From assembly GCF_027579695.1 (NCBI RefSeq), contig NC_083592.1, positions 31,143,961 to 31,207,960 on the forward strand: a DNA stretch of 64,000 bases, written 5' to 3'. The DNA comes from Neoarius graeffei. Taxonomy: Eukaryota; Chordata; Actinopteri; Siluriformes; Ariidae. Below, one piece after another: positions 61,616-64,000 of the stretch; position 1 is the stretch's first letter, and each line of letters opens with the position of its first letter. The notes under the pieces are model-generated. The model did no database searches. It was given only the letters and a program-made list of their open reading frames with translations, and had not been told where the DNA came from. Made by a program: the position numbers and the translations under genes.

Positions 61616-64000
61616 ATGGAGAAAAAATCCAGGACCGTGACGTCGCCCGGTAGGACGCAGCCGGGGCCCCACCCTGGAGCCAGGCCCGGGGTTGGGGCTC
61701 GTATGCGAGCGCTTGGTGGCCGGGCCTTTGCCCATGGGGCCCGGCCGGGCTCAGCCCGAAGAGGTGACGTGGGCCCGACCTCCTGTGGGTTCACCACCCA
61801 CAGAGGTAGCAGTAGGGGTTTGGTGCAGTGTGGATTGGGTGGCAGTCGAAGGCAGGGGCCTCGACGACCTGATCCCCGGACACAGCGGCTGGCTGTTGGG
61901 ACATGGAATGTCACTTCGCTGGGGGGGAAGGAGCCTGAGCTTGTGCGGGAGGTTGAGAGGTACTGGCTAGAGATAGTCGGGCTCACCTCCATGCACAGCT
62001 TGGGCTCTGGAACCCAGCTCCTCGAGAGGGGCTGGACTTTCCACTTCTCTGGAGTCGCCCGTGGTGAGCGGCGGCGGGCTGGTGTGGGCTTCCTTATAGC
62101 TCCCCAGCTCAGCCGCCATGTGTTGGAGTTTACCCCAGTGAACGAGAGGGTCGCCTCTCTGCGCCTTCGGATTGGGGAGAGGGCTCTTGCTGTTGTTTGT
62201 GCCTACGGGCCAAATAGCAGTATAGAGTATCCGGCCTTCTTGGAGTCCCTGGGAGAGGTACTGAGGGGTGCTCAGACTGGGGACTCCATTGTGCTACTGG
62301 GGGACTTCAATGCTCACGTGGGCGATGACAGTGACACCTGGAGGGGCGTGGTTGGGAGGAACGGCCTCCCCGATCTGAACCCGAGTGGTGTTTTGTTATT
62401 GGACTTCTGTGCTAGTCACAGTTTGTCCATAACGAACACCATGTTCGAGCATAGGGGTGTCCATAAGTGCACGTGGCACCAGGACACCTTAGGTCGGAGG
62501 TCGATGATCGACTTTGTAGTCGTGTCATCTGATCTCCGACCCTATGTCTTGGACACTCGGGTGAAGAGAGGGGCTGAGTTGTCAACTGATCACCACCTGG
62601 TGGTGAGTTGGATCCGCTGGCGGAGGAGGAAGCTGGACAGACCTGGCAGGCCCAAACGTATGGTGAGGGTCTGCTGGGAACGTCTGGCCGAGCACTCTGT
62701 TGGGGAGGTCTTTAACTCCCACCTCCGGGAGAGCTTTTCCCAGCTTCCGAGGGAGGCGGGGGACATTGAGTCTGAGTGGACCATGTTCTCTACCTCCATT
62801 GTGGATGCAGCTGTTCGGAGCTGTGGCCGCAAGGTCTCCGGTGCCTGTCGTGGCGGCAATCCCCGAACCCGGTGGTGGACACCGGAAGTAAGGGATGCCG
62901 TCAAGCTGAAGAAGGAGTCCTATCGGGCCATGTTGACCTCCGGGACTCCTGAGGCAGCTGATGGGTATCGGCAGGCCAGGCGTGCTGCAGCTCGGGCAGT
63001 TGCGGAGGCAAAAACTCGGAACTGGGAGGAGTTCGGGGAGGCCATGGAGAAGGACTATCGGTCGGCCTCGAAGAAATTCTGGCAAACCGTCCGGCGCCTC
63101 AGGAGGGGGAAGCAGTACTCTGCCAACACTGTTTACAGTGCGGGTGGGGAGCTGTTGACCTCGACTGGGGACATTGTCGGGCGGTGGAAGGAATACTTTG
63201 AGGATCTCCTCAATCCCACCGTCATGTCTTCCACTGAGGAGACTGAGGCTGATGACTCAGAGGTGGACTCGTCCATTACCCAAGCCGAAGTCACTGAGGT
63301 GGTTTGCAAGCTCCTCGGTGGCAAGGCACCGGGGGTGGATGAGATCCGCCCTGAGTATCTCAAGTCTCTGGATGTTGTGGGGCTGTCTTGGTTGACACGC
63401 CTCTGCAACATCGCGTGGCGGTCGGGGACAGTGCCTCTGGAGTGGCAGACTGGGGTGGTGGTCCCTCTTTTTAAGAAAGGGGACCGGAGAGTGTGCTCCA
63501 ATTATAGGGGAATCACACTTCTCAGCCTCCCAGGGAAAGTTTACTCCAGGGTACTGGAGAGGAGAATTCGACCAATAGTCGAACCTCGGATCCAGGAGGA
63601 ACAATGCGGTTTTCGTCCTGGTCGCGGAACACTGGACCAGCTCTATACCCTTCATAGGGTGCTCGAGGGTTCATGGGAGTTTGCCCAACCAGTCCACATG
63701 TGCTTTGTGGATCTGGAGAAGGCATTCGACCGTGTCCCCCGTGGTATTCTGTGGGGGGTGCTTCGGGAGTATGGGGTTCGGGGCTCTTTGCTAAGGGCTG
63801 TCCGGTCCCTGTACGAACGGAGCAGGAGTCTGGTTCGCATTGCCGGCAGTAAGTCAGACCTGTTCCCAGTGCATGTTGGACTCCGTCAGGGCTGCCCTTT
63901 GTCACCGGTTCTGTTCATAATTTTTATGGACAGAATTTCTAGGCGCAGCCAGGGGCCGGAAGGAATCCTGTTTGGGAACCACAGGATTTCATCTCTGCTT
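61616..64000 (+). CDS. LINE endonuclease-RT ORF, open to the window edge
   Basis: An ATG at 61616 ([20 protein letters not shown]) opens a frame of exactly 795 codons that runs off the right edge without a stop. Residues from about 95 form an APE endonuclease: [47 protein letters not shown] and the STDHHLVV end. A basic linker follows ([13 protein letters not shown]). RT starts near residue 570 ([67 protein letters not shown]); the catalytic YADD-type box would lie just past the edge. Clade not decided (I/Nimb- or R1-like). Confidence 0.9.
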   Translation, partial: MEKKSRTVTSPGRTQPGPHPGARPGVGARMRALGGRAFAHGARPGSARRGDVGPTSCGFTTHRGSSRGLVQCGLGGSRRQGPRRPDPRTQRLAVGTWNVTSLGGKEPELVREVERYWLEIVGLTSMHSLGSGTQLLERGWTFHFSGVARGERRRAGVGFLIAPQLSRHVLEFTPVNERVASLRLRIGERALAVVCAYGPNSSIEYPAFLESLGEVLRGAQTGDSIVLLGDFNAHVGDDSDTWRGVVGRNGLPDLNPSGVLLLDFCASHSLSITNTMFEHRGVHKCTWHQDTLGRRSMIDFVVVSSDLRPYVLDTRVKRGAELSTDHHLVVSWIRWRRRKLDRPGRPKRMVRVCWERLAEHSVGEVFNSHLRESFSQLPREAGDIESEWTMFSTSIVDAAVRSCGRKVSGACRGGNPRTRWWTPEVRDAVKLKKESYRAMLTSGTPEAADGYRQARRAAARAVAEAKTRNWEEFGEAMEKDYRSASKKFWQTVRRLRRGKQYSANTVYSAGGELLTSTGDIVGRWKEYFEDLLNPTVMSSTEETEADDSEVDSSITQAEVTEVVCKLLGGKAPGVDEIRPEYLKSLDVVGLSWLTRLCNIAWRSGTVPLEWQTGVVVPLFKKGDRRVCSNYRGITLLSLPGKVYSRVLERRIRPIVEPRIQEEQCGFRPGRGTLDQLYTLHRVLEGSWEFAQPVHMCFVDLEKAFDRVPRGILWGVLREYGVRGSLLRAVRSLYERSRSLVRIAGSKSDLFPVHVGLRQGCPLSPVLFIIFMDRISRRSQGPEGILFGNHRISSLL

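Noticed and set aside
62582-63905. Minus-strand frames over the last LINE
   Set aside because: Antisense of the 795-codon endonuclease-RT frame.

Overview
The window is nuclear DNA of a ray-finned fish. It carries fish-typical Tc1-like elements, V-SINE-type tRNA-derived SINEs, Rex1-type LINEs, hAT and TTAA-flanked DNA elements, and many (CA)n tracts. The repeat mix fits an otophysan such as a catfish, but that is an impression, not a proof. The only host gene I can support is a minus-strand fibrillar procollagen gene of the col27a1/col24a1 clade, with col27a1 preferred. I rebuilt 24 coding exons between 26392 and 44087. All splice junctions and phases agree, and together they give 621 codons plus a stop: about 379 residues of Gly-X-Y helix and then a complete COLFI C-propeptide. 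The 5' two thirds of the gene lie beyond the right edge. || Layout. 1-9.5 kb: a tandem duplication, a SINE split by a DNA element that carries a 0.7 kb foldback, a Rex1-like fragment, a TTAA-flanked element with a THAP-domain exon, and a decayed Tc1-like element holding a MITE. 9.5-22 kb: a 1.6 kb Tc1-like element with one nonsense codon, a second THAP exon, several SINEs (one with a 3' transduction whose source locus is also in the window, one chimeric), and a repeat dense in AAGGTCA half-sites. 22-26 kb: another decayed Tc1-like element and the putative 3' UTR. 26-44 kb: the collagen gene, with Tc1 elements, SINEs and tandem repeats in its introns. 45-57.4 kb: a 31-bp minisatellite split by two related Ty3/gypsy elements in opposite orientation, each with intact LTR pairs and a GTCTC target duplication. 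Their pol order is protease-integrase-RT-RNase H, the Gmr1 type, and their gag resembles the SCAN domain; one also carries a hAT insertion. 57.4-64 kb: three non-LTR retrotransposons. The last has a reading frame open for 795 codons from 61616 to the window edge. || How it fits together: the collagen gene is the functional unit. Nearly everything else is transposable-element material that lengthened its introns and flanks. If the next upstream collagen exon lies outside the window, the intron that starts at 44088 is at least 19.9 kb and is built mostly of retroelements.
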